A stretch of DNA of 64,000 bases, from contig JAOBSW010000108.1 of NCBI GenBank assembly GCA_026214975.1, forward strand, positions 186,001 through 250,000, read 5' to 3'. Position numbers and translations under genes: made by a program. Of the stretch, positions 46,219 to 57,235 are shown one piece after another. The notes beneath the pieces are model-generated. The model saw only the letters and a program-made list of their open reading frames with translations. It searched no databases and had not been told where the DNA came from. This DNA comes from Gentiana macrophylla. Taxonomy: Eukaryota; Streptophyta; Magnoliopsida; Gentianales; Gentianaceae. Each line of letters opens with the position of its first letter. The stretch's first letter is position 1.

Positions 46219-46739
46219 TGATGATTTTTGGTAGTGTGAACGTGGTTGAATATGGAAGGATTTTATGACATAATGGCGTGATTTTGTGTATGTAAATCAC
46301 GGTATTTGACTGAAGTGGGAGAGAGGATTGAGGCAAATAATGATAAATCCTAGATATCGAGGCGTTTGTAATTCGAAAATAATATAGTTACCTCCATGAT
46401 TATGAATTGATCTCCACGTGTGTAATTCTTCAACAAAATAATCCTCCATAACTTCTTGATTTTCCATGTGTATAAAACTAATTTAATTCACGCTGTAGTT
46501 TGCTGTCTTGTTTTAGTATATATAACGGTGAAGAGCCTTTGCTGGTCACTAAGCTGGTGTAGTGACTTATTTACTAAGCTGTTGTATTTAACTGTTCCTA
46601 ACAATCAGTGTAGTTGACTTTGCTGAGTACCAGTGCCTTACCTACCAAATGAGCTTACTCATAACAGTAAAGGTTCGCATAGCTGGTGAAGTTACTTAGC
46701 TGATTACTCCAGTTAGTTGCTCTTTAGTACTTAATCAAT

Positions 46740-49700
46740 TTCTATCATTCCTAACTCAGTTCTCAACTTGCTGAATCTTTCATGACTGAGTGCTTTTATG
46801 AAAATGTTTGCCAATTCATCTTCAGTAGGTATCTACCTCAGTATAATATCCCATTTTCAACATGATCTCTGATAAAATGATGTCTGACATCGATATGTTT
46901 TGTTCTTGAGTGTAATACTTGGTTTTCAGTAATAGATATTGCACTTGTGTTGTCACACAAGATTGGAATTGTCTTCTCCTCCATTCCATAATCCCTTAGC
47001 TATTGTCTGATCCAAAGTACTTGTGCATAGCAACTTTCTGTTGCTATATATTCAGCTTCAGCTGTTGATGTAGATATGGAGTTTTGCTTTTTGCTAAACC
47101 ATGAACTAGTCTGCTGCCTAGCATTTGACAAGTTCCAGAAGTACTTTTTCTATCTATCTTGCATCCAGCATAGTCAGAGTCTGAATATGATATCAACTTA
47201 AACCCTCCATCCTTTGGATACCAAATTCCAACATTGATGGTGTTCTTCAGATATTTGATAATTCTTTTGGCTGCTAGGAGATGTGACTCTTTTGGTTGAG
47301 CTTGAAATCTTTCACATACTCCTACTGCAAAAGCTATATGAGGTCTACTAGTTGTTAAGTAAAGTAGGGATCCAATGATTCCTCTATAAAGCTTCTGATC
47401 TACATCCTTTCCATTTTCATATTTTCCAAGAATAACTCTTGCACACATTGGTGTATCTGGTGTCCCACTTGTGTCCATGCCATACTTGTGTATCTAGTCT
47501 TTTGTGTACTTGGCTTGATTGATGAAGATGCCATCTTTCATTTTCTTGACTTGTAGTCCAAGAAAATAATTCAGTTCTCCCATCATGCTTATCTGAAATT
47601 TGCTTTTCATTAAGTTTGCAAATTTCTCACATAGCTTTTCATCTTCTGATAAATTGCTTGTTCCTTCCTATAGTTTGAAGAGAGTCTTGTCAATGGTTCC
47701 TTTGTTGAATCCATTATTGGTCAGGAATTGTGGTAGTGTTTCATACCAGGCTCTGGGTGCCTCTTTGAGTCCATAAAGTGCCTTTTTGAGCTAGTACTCT
47801 TTATCTTCTTTCCCTTTGAGTTGAAAACCAGGAGGTTGTTCCACGTATAATTCTTCTTCCAAAAGTCCATTTAGGAATGCACTCTTGACATCCATTTGGT
47901 AAAATTTGAAGTCTTTGTGGGCTGCAAAGGCCAGAAATAGTCTGATTGCTTCCAATCTTGCTACTGGAGCAAAGGTTTCATCATAATCTATTCTTTCTGC
48001 TTGAGAATAGCCTTTTGGTACTAGCCTTTCTTTGTTTCTGACAACTGTCCCTTGTTCATCCATCTTTTTTCTGAATACCCATTTTGTTCCAATGATGTTG
48101 GCTATGTCTGGTCTGTCAACAAGTTCCCAGACTTCATTTCTTCAAATTCATTTAGTTCTTCTTGCATGGCTGTAATCCAGTCAGCATCTTGGATTGCATC
48201 ATCTATTGTCTTGGGTTTCACTTGTGATAGAAAACATGTCAGCATATTCTCCAGTTGACTTCTGGTTACAACTCCTGTGTAAATATCTCCGATGACTTGA
48301 TCTTCAGGATGATCTCTTAGCCAGTTGAGGTCAGGTTGGAATTTTTCTTGACTTGGTGCTACCACAACTTTAGTTTGAGCATCAGTTTCATGTTCTTGTG
48401 CTGGTGCTTCTTCTGTTGTGTTGGCTGGTGGCTCATCTTGATTTCCAAAATTGTGATTCAGAATGGTAACTGGTATTGTTGTATTCATATAAACTTCCGT
48501 TTGTGCTGCTCCTTCTTCTTGTTCTTGAATGCTTTCACCATTTGTGTGTGGTTCATCAAAGACTGCATGGATTGATTCCTCAATCACCAAGGTCCTTTTA
48601 TCTAGCACTCTGAAATCTTTGCTGGAGTCTGAGTATCCTATAAAGATTGCTTCATCAGTTTTTTCATCAAAAGTATATAGCTGGTTGACTTACTAGTGTG
48701 ACTGGTCCAAACAGATCCATATGCAATAGATGTAAGATTCTTGTTGTTGACTGATAGGGCTTTGACTTGAAGGAACTTTTAATTTGTTTCCCTTTTTGAC
48801 ATGCATCGCATAGACCTTCTTTCTTGAAAGTAGGCCTTCAACTAGTTTGTTCTTTGTCAGTGTGTTGATGGTTTTGAAGTTGAGATGATTCAATCTCCTA
48901 TGCCAAATCCAGCTGTTTGACTACTTGCTTTTGACAAGCAAGCATGTTTCTGCTCTAGCTGTATTCCAATCGACCACATACATGTTCTCCTCTCTCCTTC
49001 CTACAAGTACAACTGTGTTGGTCTGAATGTGAATCACTTTGCATCCTTCCTTGTTGAAGTGCACATTGTAGCCTTTGTCTTAGAATTGACTGATACTTAG
49101 TAGATTGGAATTCAGTCCTTTAACATAAGACATATTTTGAATCTGACTGTTTTTGAGCATTATGCCTTCCCCCTTAATTTTACCAGGGTTTTATTTGCCT
49201 CTAAAAGTAACTTCGAGTCCATCAAAAGCTTTAAAGTCAGTAAGCCATCCCTTGTTCTCTGTCATGTGTCTGGAACATCCAATGTATATGTACCAGACAT
49301 CCTACAAAACAAATTAATTTTGTTTAGATACCCACACTGTTTGGGTCCATTCTTGTTAACAGTCATGCCTCCTACTCCAAGTGTATATCCAAATGATCTT
49401 CTCTTTGGATACTTGAAGTCATTAACTTCATATGTATAAGGCATGGCAGAATATCTTCTAATCTTTCCACTAAAGGTATTCTGATACTTTTCCCTACTTT
49501 TTGGTGCATTTGAATCCTTTTTAACTTTCTCATATTTAGGGGGAACATTATTTTCATGCTGCTTCTTGTGTCCAGGAATATGCCAAGGCTGGCTTTTCTC
49601 GAACACATATTGCATGTTATGAACGGTTTCTTCTTATATTTTGGAGGTGTAATGTTCCAATCATCCTCAGAAGGGTAAAGTCTTCCCTTACCTTTCTGAA

Positions 49701-49920
49701 CTCCTTTGCCTTTACATGGCTGGATTGATGATTCACTCTGCTGTTTCACTGCACCAGTATTTGACTTCCCCGGTGCAGGATGAGTGGTAGAAACTATGAC
49801 CTGTCCTTTTCTGAATTTTGGTCCTATATTCAGATTTGAGTTGACCATTGTTTCAATTGTCATCCTAACTGTTGTAGCCAAGACTAGTTTAGGATCCAAA
49901 CCATTTTTGGGGGTTTGTAA
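46740..49920 (-). pseudogene. Copia B pol, missing integrase core and RT active site
   Basis: The protease motif near 49270 reads IYIGCSRHMTEN, so the catalytic Asp-Ser is lost. The GAG-pre-integrase region is at 48900 (LNHLNFKTIN). It stops at MDLFGPV near 48715 and resumes at DEAIFIGYSDSSKDFRVLD near 48650, so the catalytic integrase core has been deleted. RT starts with [11 protein letters not shown], then [20 protein letters not shown] and APRAWYETL. The segment that should hold YVDD is missing between 47690 and 47640. RNase H has YSDSDYAGCKIDRKSTSGT, and frame remnants continue to about 46740. Confidence 0.85.
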
Positions 49921-50214
49921 GCTGGTGCACTAAGTGGTGCAGTGGTGATCTTAACTGGTCGGGAAATTTTCTCAACTGGTCTTTCAACATTGGATGCGTG
50001 ATCACCTGCTGCTTGTTGATCAGTTGAGTGGATCTCACTACTAGTTCATTCAGCTTTTACTTTGTCCAGTTCTTTCTTTAGTCTTTTATTTTCCTTTCTT
50101 AAATTCTCACAATCCTTTTCCAGAATCTCAAGATTCATCTCAATTTCCTCCAATTTACTCATGAGATTGTGCAGTGTCATATGAGGATGCACTAGGTGAT
50201 GAGTGTGAGCTGGA

Positions 50215-51346
50215 TGTTACCTCAGTTTCATTGGATTCTTTAGCCATAGGCATAGGTAAGCTTTTTCATTGTCTGAGCTATCAGCTTCATCAACATCTCC
50301 AAAATCATTTTCAGATGATTCTTCATTCTTTTCACTGCTTGTTTCAGCTTTGAGTGCCTTCTTGTTTTTTCTCTTATCAATTGTCTTGTATTTCTTTTTA
50401 TCCTCATCTTTGTCCTTTTCTTCAAGGCAATTAGCCTTGAAATGACCTTTCTTCTTGCAATTGAAGCATTTGTATTCATCATCTTTTTCTTCATATCTTT
50501 GCTTGTGCTAGACTTCTTGTATGATGATGAGCCTCCTTTCAATTTCTTCTTCATGCTAAAACTGTCAAAACGTTTTACCAGTAAAGCTAGCTGTTCCTTC
50601 AGCTCCTGTCTCTCTTTGCTGTTTGCATTAGCGGTGTTACTTTGCTGGGGTGCAATCAGTGCACTGGCCTTATGTGCCTCTGCTGGTGCACTGTCTTCAC
50701 CATTCAACTCAAATTCATGAGCCTTTAGTTGAGACATTAGAGTTAAGGTATCAGTGTTTGCAAGATTTGTTGTCCATCTGATTACTGATGTAATGATCTT
50801 TCATCTTTCAGGTAAGCCTCTCAAGATACTTAGGTACACTTCTTTCTGTGGATATATATGTCCAAGTTGTTGTAGTTCACTAATGATGCTTGTGAATCTG
50901 TTGCCCATTTGATCAATGGTTTCACCAGCCTTCATTTTGAAGTTTTCAAATTTCTATTTTGCAACATATAATTTGTTTTCATTAACTGCTTCTGATCCTT
51001 CATTGATCAGTGCCAATTTGTCCCATATCTTCTTTGTTGTTTTGCAATCTTTGATCCTCATGAACATATTACTGTCCAGAGTCTTCAAAATCATGTCTTT
51101 TGCAACAAAGTCGAGATTTGCTCTTCTCCTGTCATCCTTGGTCCAATCGTTCTTGAGTTTGTCCATTACTTTTCCTTGATCTGCTCTTGTGGTTACCACA
51201 GTGGTGATCTCGATTAGGCCATCATTGATTACATCCAGCATCTCCTCATGAGTTGCTGCAAGATGAGACAACATTCTTATCTTATATTCATCAAAGTTTT
51301 TAACATTGAATATAGGTACCTTTGACATAAAATTTGAGGAATCCAT
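50215..51346 (-). pseudogene. Copia B gag
   Basis: Start ATG at 51346 (MDSSNFMSKVPIFN). The N-terminal region reads FDEYKIRMLSHLAATHEEMLD. Stops and a frameshift follow near 50950 and 50740. The zinc knuckle CFNCKKKGHFKANC is in another frame near 50450. An acidic tail follows. Confidence 0.75.
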
Positions 51347-51350
51347 AAAT

Positions 51351-51353
<3 letters not shown>

Positions 51354-51441
<88 letters not shown>
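51354..51441. repeat. (AT)n microsatellite, about 88 bp
   Basis: An uninterrupted AT dinucleotide run in the leader of copia B, between PBS and gag start. It creates a spurious Tyr-Ile ORF on both strands. Confidence 0.95.
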
Positions 51442-51445
<4 letters not shown>

Positions 51446-51521
51446 CAAATTTGAAAACTACTTTGAAAATATGTGGTCTCCTTGTTACTGTAAATTAGAT
51501 CTGAGTAGGTTCGATACTAAG

Positions 51522-51541
51522 AACACCGCTCTGCTACCAAT
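51522..51541 (-). other. Copia B primer-binding site
   Basis: The minus strand reads ATTGGTAGCAGAGCGGTGTT directly after the LTR end AACA, an initiator Met PBS variant. Confidence 0.8.
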
Positions 51542-53194
51542 TGTTGGTCCCAAAGAAAGGTAAAACTATAGTCGGAGGGGGTGAATGACTATAGTAGAAT
51601 TTCAAAACTTTTCTTGTATTTAAAAGATTTTGGACAGCAGATAAGTCCCTTCTTAAAATGGTTTTTCAAAATAGATTTTGCAATCACAAATATAGGGGAT
51701 TATTTCTGGAATGCCACCATTCTGTGGTGTAAATGTGGAAATACCACTTCAGTGTAATTTTCATGATTTTGGTTCGCGATTTTCTCCCATTTTTTTCACA
51801 AATGTGCACGATCTTAAGGTACGCAAATCCCCTATTGGGGTTCCCCTTCCTAATTAGGGTTTAGTTTGTTTCCAAAAACACCTAAAACGTGAAAAACGGA
51901 GTGGTATTTTGACAATTGAGTGGTAGCCCAACATTTGCCTTGTCTCAATAGTGGTATTTTGACAAAGGTCCCCAAATATAGAGTATGCAATGAAATAAAA
52001 TGATGTAAGGTAAATTGCTGAAAGTACATAGACACAAAGGTTTATAGTGGTTTAGGGTGGTGTAATCCCTTAATCCACTCTTCTCCTGTGATGATTGGAG
52101 GAATTCACTATTGTTTTCAAAGATACAATAGTACGATTGTCCTTGACTACACAAGCTTCACAATCTTCAAGACTATCACTCCCTGGCTTCAAAAGCTTCA
52201 GTGACTCAGTCTATATCACTACTCCTTGAGAACAAATCTTTCACCAGCTATCACAAAGGTTGCAACTCCTTCTCAGATTTATCTGATTCAGTTGCCTCAA
52301 TTGATGTGAATTGGATTCACAAATTTGTTGATCAATCTCAGAGCTTGGTTTTCAATTGAAGTTCTGATTCCTGAGTTGATCACTAGATATTTCTTTTTAG
52401 TACAGATGGAAGACATTTTACTTTGACAGAGTTTCTGCTTGTTATTTTTCAGACTTGATTCTTTTCTATCAATGCCTTCTATTGATAGCCTTGATGATCC
52501 TTGATTTGAATTTCCGTCCGTTGGCTATTTAATGTGGAGAATAATCCTTGCTTTAATTTTTGATTCCCCCTTAATTATATTCTCCTTGATTTCAGTGATC
52601 AGATTTTTCTTCAAATGTTGATCAAAAAATCCGTCCTTGATTGATCCTCATTTGATTGTGCATTTAATGCTTGATCTTCATCATTTGAAATCTGAATGAG
52701 TAAAGTTTTCTTCATCGTTCCGTGAACGATTAAGTGATTCTTCTGACTTGGCTGTTTGGTTCTTCCTTCACTGCTCTATCTTTACTCAGCCGAAAGTCGG
52801 TTTACTTTGCTGGTTTACTGCATTGTTGTTTTCTCTCATTCTTTAGAGTACATTTTGTAATTCACTGATCCTTGATTTGGGAGAGATCAGTGTACACCAT
52901 ATTTGATAATATATTTCATTACTTAGACTTATACAAGGTGATCACAGACTTCCTTGCTTATATGTCAGACCATAATGTCTTTATTGCTTCTCTGCTGGTA
53001 CTTGACTGGCTTCACTCTGCCGAATATCTGTTTTTACTTCACCATCCTACCAACTAGTACAATACTTGTCTGACTCAACTTATACAACATGTCAGACTAT
53101 AAGTAAAGACTTATATAGAGAATTCTGACTTATTTCAGGCTTGTTATAACAGCTAGTATGTCCATCATCAAAACATTATAAAATATTCCTAACA
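51542..53194 (-). repeat. Copia B 5' LTR (right)
   Basis: Homologous to the left LTR over its whole length apart from a MITE-like insert at 51695-51972. At 52479-52489 the TATA box reads CTATCAATAG, so the promoter that would drive the element carries a substitution in TATAAATA. Confidence 0.85.
51695..51972. mobile_element. MITE-like insertion, hAT-type target duplication
   Basis: 278 bp present only in the right LTR of copia B, flanked by an 8-bp direct repeat CAAATATA (51687-51694 and 51973-51980). The ends are GGGGA and TCCCC with weak inverted similarity further in (both sides carry CCAC and ATT blocks). No ORF. An 8-bp duplication fits the hAT superfamily. Confidence 0.55.
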
Positions 53195-53199
53195 GATTC

Positions 53200-53795
53200 A
53201 AGATTGAAACCCTAGAACAAGATATAAAATGGGGGGGAGTTTTTGTGTATGTTTAGACTGAGCTCGTGAGTTGCTTATCCCGAGTTGCCTAAGTATCCAA
53301 TGACTATATTGGAATCAAGTGTTCGTGGTTCCTTAGTGTTTGTTTACATAGGGGACGAGTTATCCCTTTTCTTGCCTTGAAAGGAATTATTTTACTATTT
53401 ATTTCCTAAGGATAAATACACGCAAATCCCTATCATTTAGGATAATTATGGACATATTTAAATTTTAGGATCGGAGTCTTTATGACTCAAGATTCTTTCC
53501 TTATCTTTTTTTAGCTATTTAGCACGTGGGCTAACCGCGGGGGGTGCTCTGTATGTCCTGCGTCGAGCCCCCAAGGCCTCTATAGCTGAACTGGGGCAGG
53601 TCCTCCTTACCAAGCCTAGTCCGACCTACGGTGGCTCGTGGAGGAGTTCCTACAGATCTCGCTCTTGGGGTCAGGGACTTACCCTTGGTCATATCTTTAG
53701 GGCTCCTGGACCTTAACGCCTAAGGTTATAGGCTAGTCCTTTATTTATGATCATTAGAGGATGACACGTTTCGTGGCTTGGATCGGCCATCATCA
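53200..53795 (-). repeat. Tat 5' LTR, outer piece
   Basis: Its first 115 bp match 8920-9031. It ends CATCATCA, the inverted match of the LTR start TGATGATG. A TCCAT target duplication follows. Together with 37219-37282 the LTR was about 660 bp. Confidence 0.75.
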
Positions 53796-53800
53796 TCCAT

Positions 53801-54286
53801 CAAATGACAGACAATGGCTAGAGCAACTATACTTTTAATCCCACTAAGGGCGACTTGGGCTAAACTCAACCGATGGTGGGTTAGGACACATAAAATAGTT
53901 GGAATAAGAGGGAATCTGAGGTCTACCTTTAACTTCTCCACGTACATAGTACAATATCCAAAAGAGGGCCGACAGGATTTTTGGTCAGAAGAAGCAAAAA
54001 GGGGCTTGAAAGCCTCTAGATCAATCCCATACATCTCACACAAGCTAATCGTCTTAGTTTAATGCAAGGTGGTGGGCATATCACTCACCTGAACTAGAAT
54101 ATAGTTCTTCATTTGATAAGTCTTTATTGGGTTAATTAAAGGTCCAAGATCCTGATACAGAAGAAGACACAGAATGTGGTCGAAGCGGGAAAACTTAAAT
54201 CCCACAAATACCTCCATATCCGAAACTTCGTTGGACGGACAATCAAAGCACAAATTACCGGAAGGTTCCATGGAGAAACTGGACAT
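53801..54286 (-). pseudogene. Older Transposase_28-type antisense ORF, N-terminal half
   Basis: Exon 1 starts MSSFSMEPSGNLCFDC at 54286 and ends at CAG|GTGAGT (about 54089). Exon 2 begins near 54035. It includes KVDLRFPLIPTILCVLTHHRLSLAQVALSG, close to the 'PLHPF...L..LHLSPAQLAPN' pattern of plant retroelement antisense ORFs. It is broken at the TCCAT target site of the Tat insertion and continues at 8851. Confidence 0.5.
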
Positions 54287-54299
54287 GAAACATAAAAAA

Positions 54300-54613
54300 T
54301 TGATGAAAAAAAAGGATTAGTTGTTGGATACCAAAGATAAGCAAAGTCTTCTCATAATATCAGCCATCAAAAACAGTAAGGTGTAAAAATTAGTCAATCA
54401 AGAGGTAAGTCTCCATTTATACATGCCAAGGGGAAGCAGAGGAGTCTTTGACACTCACAACACTTTCAAATAACAGAAACCAGTGATTGTAACAACTATT
54501 CAAAAGTGTGTGGTTTTCAAGATAGAATGAGCCCAGCACGCGCCACATACTTTAGAGACGATTCGAGATATGATGAGCTCATGCCATGTCACCATTGAGA
54601 ATACCTAACCGAT
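54300..54613. other. No feature recognised
   Basis: AT-rich sequence upstream of the older antisense ORF. It may hold that ORF's promoter; I see no clear TATA or LTR end. Confidence 0.3.
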
Positions 54614-54614
54614 G

Positions 54615-54657
<43 letters not shown>
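54614..54657. repeat. (TG)n(TA)n microsatellite
   Basis: About six TG units followed by about sixteen TA units. Confidence 0.95.
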
Positions 54658-54660
<3 letters not shown>

Positions 54661-54739
54661 AAAAATGAACCAAGCCCTTAATGACAGTAACACAAAATAA
54701 ACATTGAAAGGAAAAAAAGGCAAAAAAGCAAATTTACGT

Positions 54740-55105
54740 GTGGTGCCGTGCAAGATGCAATCACGAACTACTAGCAATAGAATTAGATCCATCAAAGTAT
54801 AGTGAACGGCGAAGCAAGAGGTCGAATCCATAGAGACATCGTAAGAAACAAATAAATCAAGATTGAGAATACAAATGTGGTCTATTGACCAACTAAGGTG
54901 AAACAGTGACAATGGTAGCAATTATTCACAACATCAAACACACACCAATTCAATTGTCCATGTTTCTAATGTTTGAGTTCTAGTTATGAGTTATTAGTTA
55001 TTTCCCCTAATCTATCCATTGATCTACCCCGTGGTGAATTTTAGATCCTTAACAGCTATTGGTGCTAACCCATAATATTACGATACCTTCATGGGATGGA
55101 CGATA
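54740..55105 (-). repeat. Athila-related LTR fragment
   Basis: The stretch CTAGCAATAG followed within 60 bp by GGTCGAATCCATAGAGA resembles the U5 block of the Athila-like LTR (about 2870-2940) in the same orientation. Boundaries unclear. Confidence 0.3.
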
Positions 55106-55300
55106 TGTAACGCCCCCAGACCCCGGGCCTGGTAGCGCTAAATGAGTCATAAACGTCCGGTCAACTGCTTAGACCGCCGTCCTCGCTTGGTCTAAAAGGG
55201 CTAACCCGAGTTGACAAGACCTTTATGTCTCACACTTATACGGGGGTGAGCATTCACTTACTTTACCGATGTGGGATATCACATTCTCCTCCCCCTTTCT
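55106..55300 (+). repeat. Gypsy LTR start fragment
   Basis: Begins TGTAACGCCCCCAGACCCC and contains ACCGATGTGGGATATCACA, a style common at the 5' end of plant gypsy LTRs. It does not match the 3' LTR of the adjacent Tekay-like element (TGTAATATTCCG), so it belongs to another insertion. Confidence 0.4.
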
Positions 55301-55329
55301 ATTGACCAATTCGGAACACTACAACACGA

Positions 55330-56570
55330 TATCAACCAAGGTACAACTACGTTTATGGAGAGCCTGGAGAAGCCCCTATCCATGTCACTGTGGTAGGAGA
55401 CATTCCACCAGTCAGCGTACCCCCAGCAACTAGTATTTATCCACCACCAGTGAGCTACCCTCCTCCGCCACCGTTTTCTCATCAGCAGCAGCAGACTTTT
55501 TACACTCCACCAGTAGATCACACTCCTCGACCTACAATACCTCCTTCACCACACTTTGACCATCAATAAGGCTTTGGTTATCCACCCTATGGTTTCTATC
55601 AGCCACCACCAGCAACAACCTTACCAGCAAGAGATACCCTATAGATACCCTCCAGTTTACCCACAAGCCCCACCAGTTAGACCGGTTTTCGAGCAAGCAC
55701 CACCAGTGGATTGGTATACGAGATTAAGGAGGAACAGAGTTCAAGACTTTTTTGGGAATGTCGAGCATTCCAAGGCTGAAGAGTGGTTAAGAGGTTTTGA
55801 GAAGGTTTGTAGGAACATAAATGTTCCCGAGACTGAGATGGCACAGTTAGCAGTTGGGTTTCTTTTGGGTGCAGCTGAATCTTGGATTGACGCTATACCG
55901 AGCAGTAATGGAAAGGTAACAGATTGGTAAGGCTTTAAGGCCGTGTTCTATAACGAGTATTTTCCAGAAACAGTGCAGGCAGACATGGAAAGCCAGTTCT
56001 TAAAGCTTAAGCAGGGTAATTACATGACATTATCTCAGTACACCAACAAGTTTAACAAGTTGGGAAGATTTTACCCCGAGTTGATGAAGGTCGAAGAGAG
56101 AAAGATGGATCTTTACAAGGAAGGCTTAGCCTATCAGATACAGTCTGGTATGTTAGGTTTCACAGCCAAGAACATGGCTGAGTTTCTAAACAAAGCATTA
56201 GAGGTTGAGACATTCAGGAAGAAGGCCACCATGATTATTGGGAATAAGAGAAATTTTGGAACAAGTCAAGGTAATAACAGGGGAGCACGACAACCGAATG
56301 CTAAGAGAACAACAGCCCCTGCATCAAGCAAACCTCCAACCGGAGCACCACTTTGTCCTAAGTGTAATAGGAATCACTCAGGTGAGTGTAAGGCTAATAC
56401 AGGTGGCTGCTACTACTGCGGAGATCTAGGGCACTTTGCTAAGATGTGTCCAACAAAGGGGAGCTTGAATATTCAGAAGCAGGGTAGTGGAAGAGGCGGC
56501 CCAAGTCGTCCAGTCCGAGTTTTTGCAGTGGATGCTGAGATGGCTAAACTAGATGATATTGTTATTTCAG
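55330..56570 (+). pseudogene. Tekay-like gag
   Basis: A Pro/Tyr/Gln-rich N-terminus (55330-55680, with a stop at about 55569 and a frameshift) leads to the capsid region: FFGNVEHSKAEEWLRGFE, a stop at about 55928, then YFPETVQADMESQFLKLKQG and RFYPELMKVEERKMDLYKEG. A zinc knuckle, CYYCGDLGHFAKMC, is near 56415. Without splicing the frame ends at 56590, 20 nt into the intron. Confidence 0.8.
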
Positions 56571-56664
56571 GTACCTTTTGTTTATTTTAATTTATTTGAG
56601 TACTTTTATAGAACGATTTAAATCATGTTGTATTTGTGTTTAAATAAATGAATTCACATCCTAG
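56571..56664 (+). other. Putative 94-nt intron between gag and protease
   Basis: Donor TTTCAG|GTACCT and acceptor CATCCTAG|GTAC. Removing it joins codons to read VISGTIILDN in frame with the protease. In gypsy A the same place reads VVTGNFLVNS with no gap. The insert is AT-rich with an in-frame stop (56588-56590), so unspliced RNA would give Gag alone and spliced RNA Gag-Pol. Confidence 0.6.
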
Positions 56665-57235
56665 GTACAATAATATTAGACAACTTAGCAGTTACGACAT
56701 TGTTTGATACGGGAGCGTCTAACACTTTTGTGTCAACTAAGATAGCTAAGAATCTAATCTACCAATAGAACCTTTAATAAACGCTTTGGAAATAATGACA
56801 CCTTTAAGAAAAGTGACTAAGGTAACCAAGTTGATACCTCAGGTAGAGGTTCGAGTTGGAATGTATTGTTGCAAGAGTGACTTTACGGTTTTGGACTTTT
56901 TAGATTTTGATTTGATTCTTTGAATAGACTGGCTATCTGAGAATTATGTTCACTTGGATTGTAGAGAAAAGAGAGTGACCTTCAAGATACCAGGGAAATC
57001 AGATAAGACATACCAAGGAAATGTTTACAAGCCTAGTAAGAAGCGTCACCCTATAATTTCAGCTGTTAAGGCTATAAGAGCTTGTCGGAAAGGTTGTGAA
57101 GGCTACTTGTTGTACGCAATGGATGTGGAACAAGTGAAGCTTGAGGTAGAGGAAACCCCTGTATTAAATGAGTATCCTGAAGTGTTTCCGGAAGAGTTAC
57201 CGGGAAACATGCTGAATAGAGAGATCGAAATTTGA
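56665..57235 (+). pseudogene. Tekay-like protease
   Basis: Active-site motif TLFDTGASNTFVS is intact. A frameshift follows near 56755. The second motif is damaged by a stop (DFDLIL then a TGA in place of the Gly-Met-Asp-Trp Gly). From 56954 the frame is open to 57235 (VFPEELPGN). Confidence 0.75.

Larger units (their letters stand above)
37283..53194 (-). mobile_element. Copia element B, minus strand, defective
   Basis: Flanked by AATTC (37278-37282) and GATTC (53195-53199), one mismatch; the uninterrupted homolog near 8920 has GATTC. LTRs are TGTTGGTCCC...TTCCTAACA at 37283-43880 (with a 5.2-kb insert) and 51542-53194 (with a 278-bp insert). Without inserts they measure 1,366 and 1,367 bp, which confirms the boundaries. 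The internal part carries gag, a pol lacking its integrase core and RT catalytic motif, and a large accessory ORF after pol. Confidence 0.85.
8857..53795 (-). mobile_element. Tat-lineage Ty3/gypsy element expanded by nested insertions
   Basis: A minus-strand element bounded by LTR ends TGACGATG... at 8857 and ...CATCATCA at 53795. Its identical 5-bp flanks TCCAT are at 8852-8856 and 53796-53800. In minus order its own parts are: 5' LTR (53795-53200 plus 37282-37219), PBS, gag (37148-36749 plus 27286-26560), protease, RT-RNase H, integrase, a 71-bp tandem repeat, an antisense ORF, and a remnant of the 3' LTR (9033-8857). Antisense ORFs with a Transposase_28 domain between pol and the 3' LTR are known in the Tat lineage. 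The element is dead: there are many stops, an RNase H/integrase deletion, and a deletion removing most of the 3' LTR. Confidence 0.8.

Noticed and set aside
50954..51448. ORF starting with a long Tyr-Ile repeat
   Set aside because: It is translation of the (AT)n microsatellite joined to copia B gag; the true gag start is the ATG at 51346.
53200..53795. Independent promoter or CpG island of a host gene
   Set aside because: The sequence is the outer part of the Tat 5' LTR, matching 8920-9031 and ending at the TCCAT duplication.
55106..55300. 5' LTR of the Tekay-like element
   Set aside because: Its start differs from the element's own 3' LTR start and no PBS follows.
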